A program made the position numbers and the translations under genes. This document shows, in pieces, positions 1-6,600 of a DNA stretch of 13,383 bases (its first letter is position 1; every line of letters starts with the position of its first letter). This stretch comes from CAZEUZ01 sp964515805. GTDB lineage: Bacteria; Pseudomonadota; Gammaproteobacteria; Pseudomonadales; Cellvibrionaceae. Where the stretch lies: the NCBI GenBank assembly GCA_964515805.1, contig CAZEUZ010000147.1, positions 1 through 13,383 on the forward strand, read 5' to 3'. The notes under the pieces are model-generated. The model saw only the letters and a list, made by a program, of their open reading frames with translations. It did no database searches and was not told the DNA's origin.

Positions 1-1
1 C

Positions 2-346
2 GCCTCTATCGTATTGGCCTTGTTGTTGCAAATTGTCACTATCGAGGCGATCTATTTAATCCAATACGGCAATTTCCCACCGTTTGTTGCGGTATTGGTT
101 ACAGCCGCATTCAAATTAATCGCCTCGGTGCTCAATATTTACTTTTGGGCATTATTGATTATGGTCATTCTCAGTTGGGTGGCACCCCACAGTAATCACC
201 CGGTGACATCACTTATCAACAGTCTGTTACAACCGATACTGAGCCGCATACAAAAAATTATTCCTCCTCTAGGCGGACTAGATTTTTCGCCCATGGTTGC
301 GATGATTTTCATTTACTGCCTTAAAATATTATTTGGTATCGGCTGA
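2..346 (+). CDS. yggT: YggT family membrane protein, 3' part only
   Basis: The frame is open from the left edge of the window and ends in TGA at 344-346, so the true start lies outside. The visible 114 residues hold hydrophobic segments and one complete YGGT repeat, seen as a membrane segment (IYFWALLIMVILSW), a short polar loop, an LLQPIL stretch and a conserved G-x-DFSP segment before the last helix. Full-length family members usually have two such repeats and about 190 residues, so the first repeat is missing here. The function is not firmly known: YggT proteins are integral inner-membrane proteins linked to osmotic tolerance and cell-envelope processes. It ends 11 bp before metX, as in pseudomonads, so it is probably cotranscribed with the genes downstream. 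A TTG at 14 is in frame but falls in mid-protein and is not the start. Confidence 0.85.
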   Translation, partial: ASIVLALLLQIVTIEAIYLIQYGNFPPFVAVLVTAAFKLIASVLNIYFWALLIMVILSWVAPHSNHPVTSLINSLLQPILSRIQKIIPPLGGLDFSPMVAMIFIYCLKILFGIG

Positions 347-357
347 CAGCATAAGGA

Positions 358-1614
358 ATGACTGACGATTTTGCCAATAACGGCATCGGTTTGGTAACAC
401 CTCAAACTGTTGATTTTAATGAGCCACTGAAGCTTGCCAGCGGCCGGATATTGAAATCGCACCGATTGGTCTATGAAACCTATGGTGCACTGAATAGCCA
501 AAAAAACAACGCTGTATTGGTGTGTCACGCACTGTCTGCCAACCATCACGCCGCCGGTTACCACAGTGCTACCGATAAAAAACCGGGTTGGTGGAATAAC
601 TATATCGGCCCGGGGAAAGCGATCGATACCAACCGATTTTTCGTTGTCTGCCCTAATAACATCGGCGGCTGTCATGGGTCCACGGGTCCTGCTTCAATCA
701 ACCCGGAGACAGACAATTGCTGGGGAGCGGCATTTCCCTCGTTACGCGTGCGAGATTGGGTCAATAGTCAACGGTTACTAGCAGATCATCTGAATATAAA
801 ACAATGGGCGGTTATCGTTGGCGGCAGTTTAGGAGGCATGCAGGCCATGCGTTGGTCACTGGAGTATCCTGAACGCGTAAGACATTGCGTGGTTATTGCA
901 TCAGCGATGAAATTAACTGCGCAAAATATCGCCTTCAATGAGACTGCGCGCCAAGCAATAATGAGCGATCCACATTTTCATGACGGTAATTACTTAGCGG
1001 AAAAAACTTATCCGAAACACGGATTATCCATTGCCCGTATGATAGGCCATATCACCTACCTCTCTGGCGATGGCATGGGTAAAAAATTTGGCCGCGAATT
1101 GCGTTCGGGAACCTTTGAGCGCGGTTTGGATGAACCGGTTGAATTCGAAATTGAGAGTTATTTGCGCTATCAGGGCGGTGCTTTTTCATCTTCCTTCGAT
1201 GCTAACACCTATATTTTGATGACGAAAGCACTGGATTATTTTGACTTGGCGCGAGAATACAACAACGACCCAGTAGCAGCTTTCAAACATGCTCAAGCCC
1301 GCTTTTTAGTTATCTCTTTTACCAGCGACTGGCGGTTCTCCCCAAAACGCTCCCGCGAGATCGTACAGGCACTGTTGCACGCAAAAAAACCCGTTACCTA
1401 TGCGGAAATAGTTTCCAGCTACGGTCACGATGCCTTTTTACTGCCTATTAAGCGGTATCACAAGGTTTTAAGTACCTATATGAATCGTATTGACGTTACA
1501 GAGTCTTCAACGGATAAAGAATCCTCAACCATTATAAAGCCCTCAACGGATACAACGACCTCAACAAATAAAAAAACGTCAGCCAATTTAGGGTCTTCAG
1601 TCAATGTACAGTGA
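358..1614 (+). CDS. metX: homoserine O-acyltransferase, probably O-succinyltransferase (MetX)
   Basis: MetX activates the hydroxyl of L-homoserine with an acyl-CoA in the first committed step of methionine synthesis in the cytoplasm. The alpha/beta-hydrolase triad is visible: nucleophile Ser157 in GGSLGGMQ, Asp324 in SDWRFSP and His357 in YGHDAF. In this family the residue two after the triad Asp is linked to acyl-CoA choice. Arg326 here matches my recollection of the succinyl-CoA-using group (Pseudomonas type), so I infer O-succinyltransferase; O-acetyltransferase remains possible. The protein has 418 residues against about 380 for the family. The excess is a Ser/Thr/Lys-rich tail after about residue 382, built of six tandem hexapeptides. 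The start is set by an in-frame stop at 352-354. The only purine-rich sequence, AAGGA, abuts the ATG with no spacer, so initiation may depend on coupling to yggT, whose stop is 11 bp upstream. It overlaps metW by 11 bp. Confidence 0.93.
   Translation: MTDDFANNGIGLVTPQTVDFNEPLKLASGRILKSHRLVYETYGALNSQKNNAVLVCHALSANHHAAGYHSATDKKPGWWNNYIGPGKAIDTNRFFVVCPNNIGGCHGSTGPASINPETDNCWGAAFPSLRVRDWVNSQRLLADHLNIKQWAVIVGGSLGGMQAMRWSLEYPERVRHCVVIASAMKLTAQNIAFNETARQAIMSDPHFHDGNYLAEKTYPKHGLSIARMIGHITYLSGDGMGKKFGRELRSGTFERGLDEPVEFEIESYLRYQGGAFSSSFDANTYILMTKALDYFDLAREYNNDPVAAFKHAQARFLVISFTSDWRFSPKRSREIVQALLHAKKPVTYAEIVSSYGHDAFLLPIKRYHKVLSTYMNRIDVTESSTDKESSTIIKPSTDTTTSTNKKTSANLGSSVNVQ
1504..1611 (+). repeat. six degenerate 18-bp tandem units at the metX 3' end
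   Basis: Exactly six 18-bp units run to the metX stop codon. They encode the hexapeptides SSTDKE, SSTIIK, PSTDTT, TSTNKK, TSANLG and SSVNVQ. Codon 2 is TCA in all six units, codon 3 is an ACN Thr codon in the first four, and codon 4 is GAT, ATT or AAT. The last three units have AAT at codon 4; in unit 6 the AAT plus the following G supplies the ATG of metW at 1604. Divergence between units suggests an old expansion, or selection for composition rather than exact sequence. I know of no such tail in other MetX proteins. Confidence 0.85.
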
Positions 1615-2194
1615 TTTTGACGTTATCCAGTCCTATATCCAAGATCACAGCCGCATTCTCGATCTGGGCTGCGGCGATGGAACCTTATTGGCAACACTGG
1701 CAAAAAATAAACAGGTCAGTGGCTACGGCTTAGAGATCAATCCGGATCACATCACCGCTTGTGTCGCCAAGGGCGTCGATGTTATCGAACAGAATATCGA
1801 CACTGGGTTGTCGAATTTTGCCGATAATAGCTTTGATTTGGTAGTAATGACGCAAACTTTACAAGCGATGCAGAGACCCGACAAAACGCTTGAGGAAATG
1901 TTGCGTGTCGGCAAAGAATGTATTGTAACTTTCCCCAATTTTGGACACTGGAAAGCCCGCTTTTATTTATTCCTCTTCGGTCGTATGCCCGTATCCGATA
2001 TGATGCCCTATGAATGGTACGATACACCGAATATTCATTTCTGTACCGTTAGTGACTTTGAGCATCTCTGTCGGCAACGCGATATCACTGTACTGCATCG
2101 CCAAGTCATTAGCAGCGGCTATATTGATGGGATGTTTAAAGCCATACAACCTAATATATTCGGCGAAACTGCCATTTACCATCTGACCAGATAA
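1604..2194 (+). CDS. metW: MetW, methyltransferase-fold partner of MetX
   Basis: This is a 196-residue class I methyltransferase-fold protein of normal MetW length. The nucleotide-binding motif DLGCGDGTLL lies at residues 20-29, with glycines 22, 24 and 26, and EINPDH follows at the expected beta-2 end. The family signature region TFPNFGHWKAR and the downstream GRMP and MPYEWYDTPNIHFCT segments are present. MetW is found almost only next to MetX and is thought to support MetX activity in methionine synthesis; a methyl acceptor is not established. The ATG lies inside the last metX repeat unit, giving an 11-bp overlap in a different frame, with an AGGG at 1590-1593 as ribosome binding site. Dosage of the two proteins is therefore probably coupled. 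Confidence 0.94.
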   Translation: MYSDFDVIQSYIQDHSRILDLGCGDGTLLATLAKNKQVSGYGLEINPDHITACVAKGVDVIEQNIDTGLSNFADNSFDLVVMTQTLQAMQRPDKTLEEMLRVGKECIVTFPNFGHWKARFYLFLFGRMPVSDMMPYEWYDTPNIHFCTVSDFEHLCRQRDITVLHRQVISSGYIDGMFKAIQPNIFGETAIYHLTR

Positions 2195-2236
2195 CTATCT
2201 ATGATCCAATACATGACTATACTTGAATAAGTAACT

Positions 2237-2740
2237 ATGAATAGACATCCAACTTTTTTTTCGACACCTGTGTTTTCAACCAATAAAATGGTTATCGGGA
2301 TTCTTCAATGGACTTTTTTGGTTTTAGCCATCATCGGCCTAGATATTAGCGCAGAGACTAAAACCTCTTATAATTCCGGTAATCACACGGTGCACTACTC
2401 CGTATTTAACAGCACCATGATACAACCGGAAATTGCCAACGCCCACAAACTGAAGCGTGCCGCTAATTTGGCCTATATCAATATTGCTGTCGTCGATAAC
2501 AGTGACAGCCATAAGAATAGCTACGGCATCGCAGCCCGCATCAGCGGTCAAGCGAGAAATTTATTGCAACAGCAACAATTGTTACGTTTTGTTGCTATCG
2601 AAGAACAAAACACCACCTATTATCTGGCACCGCTTTATCATAATAATGAGGACATTTATCACTTTGATATCACTGCCGTCATAGATGAACAAACGCCAGT
2701 AATAAACTTCACCTTTAGTAAAACACTCTATGTCGAATAA
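2237..2740 (+). CDS. DUF4426 domain protein, exported or membrane-anchored
   Basis: A 167-residue protein with a hydrophobic segment at about residues 18-35 (MVIGILQWTFLVLAIIGL) followed by a polar, mostly beta-type domain, fitting an N-terminal signal peptide or membrane anchor and a periplasmic domain. The family hallmarks are the early HTVHYSVFNSTMIQPE stretch (around residues 51-66) and the ending FTFSKTLYVE; both match DUF4426 proteins that sit between metW and rdgB in pseudomonads. No biochemical function is known to me. The 17-residue polar leader before Met18 is long for a signal peptide, so translation could instead begin at ATG 2288; neither start has a good Shine-Dalgarno. It follows metW by 42 bp and overlaps rdgB by 11 bp. 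Confidence 0.85.
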   Translation: MNRHPTFFSTPVFSTNKMVIGILQWTFLVLAIIGLDISAETKTSYNSGNHTVHYSVFNSTMIQPEIANAHKLKRAANLAYINIAVVDNSDSHKNSYGIAARISGQARNLLQQQQLLRFVAIEEQNTTYYLAPLYHNNEDIYHFDITAVIDEQTPVINFTFSKTLYVE

Positions 2741-3353
2741 CCATTCCACCCTGGTGTTAGCCAGCAGTAACCCAGGCAAATTGAATGAACTTCGTAATTT
2801 ACTGCACGAGTTTGAATGGCGAGTAATACCCCAAACCGACTTGTCTGTTCCCGATGCCGATGAAACTGGTTTGAGTTTCGTTGAGAACGCCATCATTAAA
2901 GCGCGCAATGCTTGTATGCACACCGGACTGCCTGCAATTGCAGACGATTCAGGCTTGGAAGTCGATGCACTTAATGGAGAACCCGGTATTTATTCAGCCA
3001 GATTTGCTGGCAAGCACGGTGACAATGGACTGAATAATCGTTTAGTTTTGGAAAAAATGGTTGATATTCCAGCAAGTAGACGCAGTGCCCGTTATCAATG
3101 CGTTCTAGTTTTTATGCGTCACGCCAAAGATCCGACACCACTGATTTGTCAAGCAAGTTGGGAAGGGCTGATCACAACCGAAGAACAGGGTAACAACGGT
3201 TTTGGTTACGACCCCATCTTTTGGTTGCCCGAAAAAAAATGCACTGCCGCCGAATTGGACAAAGAAGAGAAAAACCATCTCAGTCATCGCGGCAGAGCCA
3301 TGCAACTTTTTTTAGCGTCTTTCCAAAAAATACACACATCCATGAGCAGGTAA
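2730..3353 (+). CDS. rdgB: RdgB/HAM1 dITP/XTP pyrophosphatase
   Basis: It hydrolyses non-canonical purine nucleoside triphosphates (ITP, dITP, XTP) to monophosphate and pyrophosphate, keeping them out of DNA and RNA; it acts in the cytoplasm. The 207 residues include the substrate-binding SSNPGK motif at 12-17, DDSGLEVDAL at 72-81 with the probable catalytic Asp73, FGYDP at 158-162 and SHRG at 185-188. Length is about ten residues above E. coli RdgB, in an unconserved C-terminal tail. The ATG lies inside the DUF4426 gene and has no clear ribosome binding site, so translational coupling is likely. The stop TAA lies only 4 bp before the proposed ATA start of hemW. Confidence 0.96.
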   Translation: MSNNHSTLVLASSNPGKLNELRNLLHEFEWRVIPQTDLSVPDADETGLSFVENAIIKARNACMHTGLPAIADDSGLEVDALNGEPGIYSARFAGKHGDNGLNNRLVLEKMVDIPASRRSARYQCVLVFMRHAKDPTPLICQASWEGLITTEEQGNNGFGYDPIFWLPEKKCTAAELDKEEKNHLSHRGRAMQLFLASFQKIHTSMSR

Positions 3354-3360
3354 ATCGATA
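3346..3360 (+). promoter_or_regulatory. putative ribosome binding site and ATA start of hemW
   Basis: GCAGG at 3346-3350, preceded by GA, is the only Shine-Dalgarno-like sequence well placed for hemW. Seven bases separate it from an in-frame ATA at 3358-3360. An in-frame TGA at 3343-3345 sets the upstream limit. Between that stop and ATG 3886 the hemW frame has no ATG, GTG or TTG. ATA is therefore inferred as the initiation codon by position, or as the remnant of a mutated ATG. ACG at 3400 and ATT at 3424 are poorer alternatives. Confidence 0.5.
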
Positions 3361-4536
3361 GACAACTATAACTTTGAAAAAGCTGAGAGTAACAGGTTAA
3401 CGTTACCTCCATTATCACTCTATATTCATATCCCCTGGTGCATCCGAAAATGCCCTTACTGTGACTTTAATTCACATCAAGCTGGCGATAGACTGCCCGA
3501 AGAAAACTATATCGCGACATTAAAACACGATCTCGATAGCGAACACCCACAAGTACAAGGAAGAAAATTACAGAGCATCTTCATCGGTGGCGGCACTCCG
3601 AGTTTATTCTCTGCCAAAAGTATTGGCGCAATTCTCGACTACACAGAGAAAACGATAGGTTTTGCGGATGATATAGAAATTACTTTAGAGGCTAATCCAA
3701 GCACCTTTGAACAGCAAAAGTTCAAGGGTTTTTATAGCGCGGGAGTCAATCGTCTCTCTATTGGTATCCAGAGTTTCCAAGCTCACCATTTAAAAGCTCT
3801 GGGACGCATACATAATGGCGAAGAAGCTAAAAGAGCCGTCATCATTGCCAAAAAGGCGGGCTTTGACAATATTAACCTGGACTTAATGCACGGGCTGCCC
3901 ACCCAGACATTGGCTGAAGCTGAAGAGGATATACGCATTGCTGCCTTATTCGAGCCGCAGCATATCTCTTGGTATCAGTTGACTATCGAACCCAATACCG
4001 TGTTTTATCGACGGCCACCGATACTGCCTGCCGAAAATCTAATAATTGACATCCAACAAAAAGGACAACATGTTTTGGCAACAGCAGGATATGGTCAGTA
4101 TGAAATATCTGCATTTAGTCAACAAGGTTCACAATCAAAACACAATAATAATTATTGGCAATTTGGCGATTATTTGGGTATTGGCGCCGGCGCTCACGGA
4201 AAAAATACTGATATGAGTAACCGTACCATTTGGCGTCGACAAAAAACTCGGCAACCCGATAACTATCTAAAGTCCAAAACAACTATTACAAATAAGCAAA
4301 AAGTGATAACAATAGATGAATTACCAATAGAATTTATGATGAATGCACTTCGTTTGGTGAATGGCGTGCCCTATTACCTGTTTAGCAAGCGCACTGGCCT
4401 GAAGATCCAACAAATTGAAAACACGGTAAACAAGTTAGTACAACAAGGTTTGCTTATCGATAGTCGAACTCAATTGGCCACCACATTGAGGGGAAGATCA
4501 TTACTTAACTCTGTGCTAACTGAATTTGCGACATAA
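3358..4536 (+). CDS. hemW: HemW-like radical SAM heme chaperone, non-canonical start
   Basis: HemW (formerly grouped with HemN coproporphyrinogen oxidases) is a radical SAM protein that binds heme and hands it to acceptor proteins in the cytoplasm. The frame gives 392 residues from ATA 3358, close to the usual 380 or so. The [4Fe-4S] motif is Cys28, Cys32 and Cys35 in WCIRKCPYCDF; GGGTPS follows at 77-82, then RLSIGIQSF, DLMHGLPTQ and GDYLGIGAGAHGK. The C-terminal winged-helix-like domain is complete (EFMMNALRLVNG onward). The short CX3CX2C pattern is that of HemW rather than the HemN oxidase. No canonical start codon exists before ATG 3886, and starting there would remove the first 176 residues with all cluster ligands. 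Conserved sequence begins near residue 17 (LPPLSLYIHIP), so translation must begin upstream. The absence of any stop and intact motifs argue for a working gene with an odd start over a pseudogene. Confidence 0.85.
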   Translation: MDNYNFEKAESNRLTLPPLSLYIHIPWCIRKCPYCDFNSHQAGDRLPEENYIATLKHDLDSEHPQVQGRKLQSIFIGGGTPSLFSAKSIGAILDYTEKTIGFADDIEITLEANPSTFEQQKFKGFYSAGVNRLSIGIQSFQAHHLKALGRIHNGEEAKRAVIIAKKAGFDNINLDLMHGLPTQTLAEAEEDIRIAALFEPQHISWYQLTIEPNTVFYRRPPILPAENLIIDIQQKGQHVLATAGYGQYEISAFSQQGSQSKHNNNYWQFGDYLGIGAGAHGKNTDMSNRTIWRRQKTRQPDNYLKSKTTITNKQKVITIDELPIEFMMNALRLVNGVPYYLFSKRTGLKIQQIENTVNKLVQQGLLIDSRTQLATTLRGRSLLNSVLTEFAT

Positions 4537-4571
4537 TATTTGCGCCTTATCACAGCACTAACCAAAAAAAT

Positions 4572-4585
4572 CTTTGATATCAAAG
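4572..4585. repeat. 14-bp perfect palindrome CTTTGATATCAAAG
   Basis: A perfect inverted repeat without spacer in the origin candidate, 35 bp after hemW and 67 bp before the first DnaA box. With no loop it is a poor RNA hairpin and no T-run follows, so it is more likely a dimeric protein site than a terminator. The binding protein is unknown. Confidence 0.4.
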
Positions 4586-4652
4586 TCTACAAGCATATTT
4601 TTAAAGCTGAATATACCAATTAACAACCTGTTTTCCCCTGGTTAGAAAAAAC

Positions 4653-4661
4653 TTATCCACA
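4653..4661 (+). promoter_or_regulatory. DnaA box, perfect TTATCCACA
   Basis: Exact match to the strong DnaA-binding consensus TTATNCACA, in the R1-type form. It lies at the left border of the AT-rich segment and points into it. Confidence 0.85.
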
Positions 4662-4664
4662 TAA

Positions 4665-4673
4665 TTGTGCACA
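4665..4673 (+). promoter_or_regulatory. near-consensus DnaA box, TTGTGCACA
   Basis: One mismatch (G for A at position 3) to TTATNCACA, three bases after the perfect box and in the same orientation. Such pairs of a strong and a weak site are typical of cooperative DnaA binding, but one weak 9-mer could occur by chance. Confidence 0.4.
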
Positions 4674-4680
4674 GATTTTT

Positions 4681-4770
4681 TGTTAAAAATAACTTTACAT
4701 ATACCTAAAAAAACTGTATGGGAAATACAAAATAATCTTAACTATTTGAAAAATAATAAAAATATTTTTT
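4681..4770. other. AT-rich segment, possible DNA unwinding element
   Basis: Only 14 of 90 bases are G or C, and 4751-4770 is an unbroken run of 20 A/T bases. It lies between the two perfect, inward-facing DnaA boxes. Just to its left, GATTTTTTG at 4674-4682 loosely resembles the start of the E. coli 13-mer. The low GC stands out from the flanking genes. Confidence 0.5.
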
Positions 4771-4804
4771 AGCTAGTTTGGCCTAACAAAATGGCACTTA
4801 TTTT

Positions 4805-4813
4805 TGTGGATAA
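4805..4813 (-). promoter_or_regulatory. DnaA box, perfect, minus strand
   Basis: TGTGGATAA on the plus strand is the exact complement of TTATCCACA. It faces the left box across the AT-rich segment and lies 31 bp before the mini-ORF ATG, so bound DnaA could also repress the dnaA promoter. Confidence 0.85.
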
Positions 4814-4843
4814 CTCTGGCTATTTATTTTATGGGAGAGTAAA

Positions 4844-4867
4844 ATGCTTTCTATACAAGAAAATTAG
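4844..4867 (+). other. seven-codon leader ORF before dnaA
   Basis: ATG at 4844 encodes MLSIQEN and stops at TAG 4865-4867. Its Shine-Dalgarno GGGAGAG (4833-4839) is the strongest in the region and is well placed (GGAG, 6-7 nt). The ATG is not in frame with dnaA. It may be a translated leader whose termination feeds ribosomes to the dnaA start 20 bp downstream, or a relic of a former dnaA start. Real translation is unproven. Confidence 0.35.
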
Positions 4868-4887
4868 GCAGTCCTAACCACAATCTT

Positions 4888-6543
4888 ATGTTAACCACCA
4901 CTAATAATCGAGAGCATGCATTGCTTTCAACGCGCTCTCTTTGGGAGCAATGCCTTTTATCTCTACAGCAAGAATTGCCATCCCAACAATACAATACCTG
5001 GATAAAACCACTTACAGTCGATGGCTGTGAAGCACCACTTATTTCACCTCTTTCAGGGTCACCTTTATCAGAGTTGCAACTGCTGGCGCCAAATCGCTTT
5101 ATCTTGGATTGGGTTAAGAGTAAGTTTTTGCAACGTATTAATGAGCTCGTCAACCTCTACTACCGCATAAATGGTATTGAACAGCAATTACAGGTTGTGA
5201 TAGCTACCGAAGCTAGCCAACAGCCAAACCTTCGATATACTCTCAACGACGCAGCTACAACGACAACGGTGTGCTATGAAAAACAACATGAAGAGCAATC
5301 GTCACCCCAAAAAGTAAGCACCAGTGAAACCAATCCCGGTACTTTTTCATCCGCAAAAGTTGGCCCGGCAACGGGTAAATTCAGCAAACCAACAACTTCC
5401 CCCATATTGACAAATGATTACCAAAATCAAAATGTTAACCCTGTCAACCAACAGGATAACCGTCATGAAATAAAACCCAAATCAAATCGGCCGGTTGTTC
5501 AAATCGAGGGCGGACTTAATCATAGATCGGGCCTCAATCAGAACTTTACTTTCAAAAGTTTTGTCGAAGGCAAATCGAATCAGATGGGTCATGCTGCTGC
5601 GATGCAAATAGCTGAAAATCCGGGTGGAGCTTACAATCCTCTTTTTATCTACGGTGGTGTTGGGCTTGGCAAAACACATCTTATGCATGCAGTGGGCAAC
5701 GAACTGGCAAAACGCAACCACAATGCAAAAATTGTCTATCTTCATTCCGAGCGCTTCGTCGCCGATATGGTAAAAGCCCTGCAATTAAATGCCATCAATG
5801 ATTTCAAACGCTATTATCGCTCTGTCGATGCACTGTTAATTGACGATATTCAGTTCTTTGCTGGGAAGGATCGTTCCCAGGAAGAATTTTTTCATACATT
5901 CAATGCTCTGTTAGAAGGCAACCAGCAGATTATTTTAACTTGTGATCGCTATCCTAAAGTAATCAACAATTTGGAAGAACGTCTCAAATCACGATTTGGT
6001 TGGGGACTGACGGTAGAAGTAGAACCGCCGGAATTAGAAACTCGAGTTGCCATACTGATTAAAAAAGCCGAAGAAGTCGATATTGAATTGTCCCATGAAG
6101 CCGCTTTCTTTATTGCGCAACGCATTCGTTCAAATGTCCGTGAATTGGAAGGTGCATTGAAACGTGTAATCGCCAATTCCAAATTTACTAGTCGACCAAT
6201 ATCCGTCGATCTAGTAAGAGAGGCTCTGAAAGATTTATTAGCTCTACAGGATAAACAAGTGAGCATTCACAATATACAACGTGTTGTCGGGGAGTATTAC
6301 AAAGTTAAAATCGGTGATTTTATCTCTAAACGGCGCAGTCGTTCAGTTGCCCGTCCACGCCAGGTCGCTATGAGCTTAGCAAAAGAGTTGACTAATTACA
6401 GCCTGCCAGAAATTGGCGATGCCTTTGGCGGCCGGGATCATACTACCGTTTTACATGCTTGCCGCAAAATTAAGGAGTTGTGCGATACCAATTCTGATAT
6501 GCAGCAAGACTTGAAAAACCTCCAGCGTCTATTAACAACGTAG
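4888..6543 (+). CDS. dnaA: chromosomal replication initiator DnaA
   Basis: DnaA binds DnaA boxes, melts oriC and loads the helicase. All four domains are visible. Domain I (about 17-90) starts at SLWEQCLLSLQQELP. Domain II is a long Gln/Asn/Ser/Thr-rich linker (about 95-215). The AAA+ domain III starts near LNQNFTF (216-222), with Walker A GGVGLGKT at 256-263, Walker B LLIDDIQFF around Asp319-Asp320 and the sensor-2 segment NVRELEGAL with Arg418. Domain IV has the box-reading helix GGRDHTTVLHACRKI starting at 514. Length is 551 residues against 467 in E. coli, mostly from the linker. The start is uncertain. ATG 4888 lacks a good Shine-Dalgarno. TTG 4921 has GAGAG at 4910-4914 with a 6-nt gap and would give 540 residues beginning MLSTRSLWEQ, closer to the usual N-terminus. 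dnaN follows after 57 bp. Confidence 0.97.
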   Translation: MLTTTNNREHALLSTRSLWEQCLLSLQQELPSQQYNTWIKPLTVDGCEAPLISPLSGSPLSELQLLAPNRFILDWVKSKFLQRINELVNLYYRINGIEQQLQVVIATEASQQPNLRYTLNDAATTTTVCYEKQHEEQSSPQKVSTSETNPGTFSSAKVGPATGKFSKPTTSPILTNDYQNQNVNPVNQQDNRHEIKPKSNRPVVQIEGGLNHRSGLNQNFTFKSFVEGKSNQMGHAAAMQIAENPGGAYNPLFIYGGVGLGKTHLMHAVGNELAKRNHNAKIVYLHSERFVADMVKALQLNAINDFKRYYRSVDALLIDDIQFFAGKDRSQEEFFHTFNALLEGNQQIILTCDRYPKVINNLEERLKSRFGWGLTVEVEPPELETRVAILIKKAEEVDIELSHEAAFFIAQRIRSNVRELEGALKRVIANSKFTSRPISVDLVREALKDLLALQDKQVSIHNIQRVVGEYYKVKIGDFISKRRSRSVARPRQVAMSLAKELTNYSLPEIGDAFGGRDHTTVLHACRKIKELCDTNSDMQQDLKNLQRLLTT

Positions 6544-6600
6544 TAAAATAGCAATTAAAGACACAGCCTAGCCAAAAATAGCGCAAAGAGTATTATCGAT

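Larger units (their letters stand above)
4537..4887. other. candidate oriC / dnaA control region
   Basis: This gene-free interval of 351 bp lies directly upstream of dnaA. It holds two perfect DnaA boxes in inverted orientation about 150 bp apart, a third near-match beside the left box, and between them a strongly AT-rich segment suitable as an unwinding element. A 14-bp palindrome lies at its left part. In pseudomonads and many bacteria the origin lies in this position. With so few perfect boxes the region could instead serve only for DnaA autoregulation, with the main origin elsewhere (for example near mnmG, not in this window). No convincing sigma-70 promoter could be picked out by eye. 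Confidence 0.65.

Noticed and set aside
313..675. Minus-strand 120-residue ORF across the yggT-metX junction
   Set aside because: It lies antisense to strongly conserved metX coding sequence and shows no recognisable domain. The same holds for the other long antisense frames at 1747-2182, 4851-5153, 5482-5784 and 10079-10321.
3886..4536. hemW as a 216-residue gene starting at ATG 3886, or as a pseudogene
   Set aside because: The upstream 176 codons carry the family's catalytic motifs in the same uninterrupted frame, so the short call is an artefact of start-codon rules. No stop or frameshift supports a pseudogene.
4746..4774. Sigma-70 promoter for dnaA starting with TTGAAA at 4746
   Set aside because: No acceptable -10 hexamer lies 16-18 bp downstream, and in such AT-rich DNA partial matches are expected by chance.
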